This document shows positions 62,024 through 64,000 of a stretch of 64,000 nucleotides of DNA, piece by piece (position 1 is the first letter of the stretch; each line of letters starts with the position of its first letter). Origin of the DNA: Formicarius rufipectus (lineage: Eukaryota; Chordata; Aves; Passeriformes; Formicariidae); assembly GCA_013399695.1 (NCBI GenBank), contig VXAU01003549.1:814344-878343 (forward strand). Reading direction: 5' to 3'. Below the pieces are notes generated by a model. It saw only the letters and a list, made by a program, of their open reading frames with translations. It ran no database searches and was not told the DNA's origin. The translations under genes and the position numbers were made by a program.

Positions 62024-64000
62024 ATAATTACAATTATTTTATTAGCTTTTAAGAATTTATGATTGAAGAATTTTTGTCTGCAAAAAACTCCTTCTTAGTA
62101 CAACTTTACTAAACTCACTTTTTTATGATTTTTGTATAGCTAAACTGTTCTTAAAAAAAATCTTTGTCCAAAAGAAATATCAGAAAGCTAACAAAAATCC
62201 CAGAATGTAAAAAATCAAATTGCAATTTCCCATTATGATCCTAATTTTCCTTTTTTTTTCCTTCATATTGGCTGATTAGTTATATTTTCTTTCATTGCTG
62301 TTTATTATATAGACCGCACCTTCCCTGCATCCTACCATACATCTACAAACTGGGAAACTGAAAACCTGCTGCCCTTGTGCTCAGTGAGCAAGTACAGTTC
62401 ACAGAGGGGCCTGAGGGTCTTAGAGCATCAGACCACTGGTTGTGACTCACTGAAATCAGTCCTGATTTAGGAGAGAGGTATGTCATCTTGCACATCTAAA
62501 CCTTAATCCAAATGCCTGGCAGTGCACACTGGTCTTGACAGGTACTGTGCCAGCTTGCCACTTGGCAGATTAAAAAGGACTGCCTCCTGGAGATTAGATG
62601 GCTTGGCACAGTGAGAACACAGAGGTCAAAGTACGATGTTTGCCAAACAAAAAAGAACCTCTTTTTTCTGACTCTATTGCTGCTCCCTGGATAAGCATTT
62701 TTGGCCTTTTGCCTTGATTTGAAGGCAAGACTTGTTAGGATTTAGCCTGAGGGACATAGTTTACTGTTGAAGGTCAAGCTAGATTTTGACTGTTGTGAAG
62801 TCCTGATATGGTCGGGTCATATGCTTTCTCATTAGGGCTGATCTCTCAAGGCTCTGGGTAATTCCTGGGACACCATCAAGAATGGAAATTATTGTACACC
62901 TTGCTGAGATCAATTCCTAATGGTTTTTATGTTCCAGTTTGATGAAATACAGGCAATTTTCTCTGAGATTGCAGCAGAATAGAACATAAGTCATTTCATT
63001 TAGGACTTCAGAACATGAACATTTGTATTTTTTCCTAGCAATATACTTTGTCTTGACTCCTAGTAATTATTTGTATATTTAATCATCATGTATATTTTTA
63101 AAACAGAATTAGACTCTAAAAATGGTGAAACCAGACTTATTGTAAGGCATTTCATTGTCAATGAAACAGCAGATTCTGAAGAAATTACAATCCTATTGTC
63201 ATTTTTCTTAGAAATTTTTCTTGTTATGCATCGGTGGTTGTCTATTGTGTCATTTTTCTGGAGCTAACATCAGTATTGCAGTGATACTCTTTCTGCCTTT
63301 TGGTTACTCAGTGGCACACCAGTACTGCATATGACATGTTCCCCAGCACCTGACACTGCAGAAAAGGCCAAAGTTGCCTGGCACATTTTGTGGGTCTGCT
63401 CAGAGCCAAGGTTTCGACAGCAGCACAGGAATGCTTTTTCACAATATTCTGGCTCAAACAGCTGTCATTTGGGGATTGCCACAGTGTGATATAACTTTAC
63501 CCCCTCCTCAAGTCAGGCTGTTAAGGAGATAGTCATTTGAAACACCTCCAAATTCACAGTGCTCGTCCTGTGCCAGAGCATCCTCCCTCTTTGTGGTGTC
63601 TTTTATGAAAACAGAACATTGCAGAAACAACCAGCTGTTTTGAAGTTAAGTGTAACAAAAAAAACTTGAACAATCTCTGCATGTGTTTTTATTCCTTACC
63701 TGTCTTGTTGCAACAGACTGTGCAACAGTGTGAAAGTGTTACCTACCATCACGCTCACAATTCCTCCAGACCTCCAATATTCCATTTACTCCTACAGTAC
63801 ATATCAGCTGCTTGGTTTCTCATTATTGTGGTAAATTTTATTGGAATTAATAATACAGCTGTTCTTCCAGAAGAATCAGAGTCATTCTTCTCTCAGACAT
63901 TGGTACAGACAGCTTTTCGATTGTGAAGTTAACATTTATTTTTTAATCGAATCAGACAAAATTGGCTTTTGACCCTGCAGCAAAGACTCTGTGTTTTATT
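62024..64000. other. Gene-free DNA
   Basis: No supported gene. The part at about 62320-62640 and 63300-63600 is somewhat more GC-rich, but frames there are short and no RNA gene or transposon is recognisable. Confidence 0.5.

Noticed and set aside
1..64000. CRISPR array, operon, phage or other prokaryotic defence-type system
   Set aside because: There are no regularly spaced direct repeats and no tightly packed long ORFs, and the composition is that of vertebrate non-coding DNA.

Overview
This is AT-rich, CpG-poor DNA of vertebrate type with no prokaryotic organisation: no operons, no ribosome-binding-site/ORF pairs, no rRNA, no convincing tRNA gene and no CRISPR array. The longest stop-free frame is about 216 codons, and most frames end within 60-100 codons, as expected by chance. 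The best clue to the organism is a decayed solo LTR at about 19391-19943, whose sequence resembles endogenous-retrovirus LTRs that I recall as abundant in bird genomes. A bird is therefore my inference, not a proof. The window looks like intergenic DNA or the inside of very large introns.

Layout. Positions 1-42 hold the end of a 17-bp tandem repeat. 45-19390 is gene-free DNA with one A/C-rich tract (6456-6548). 19391-19943 is the solo LTR. 22875-23790 on the minus strand holds three shifted, overlapping protein-like frames that could be a very old retrocopy, or chance. 24918-25220 on the plus strand is an open 303-bp segment bounded by a good acceptor and a consensus donor, inside the longest open frame of the window. 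32581-33012 is a CpG-rich insertion flanked by 13-bp direct repeats and carrying tRNA-like A and B boxes on the minus strand, probably a SINE; an (AT)n microsatellite lies just beyond it. 39414-39699 on the minus strand is the best candidate coding exon: acceptor, ATG, signal-peptide-like helix, then a four-cysteine-containing chain. 61817-62023 on the plus strand is an acceptor-linked open frame of 68 codons ending in a stop. 61637-61727 is a very A-rich compound tract, and 60302-60310 is an assembly gap inside a poly(A) run.

The candidate exons lie far apart and on different strands, and I cannot link them into one gene. No multi-gene system is visible. The items most worth following are the tRNA-derived insertion and the minus-strand signal-peptide exon. 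All gene calls here have low to moderate confidence because no homology search was possible.
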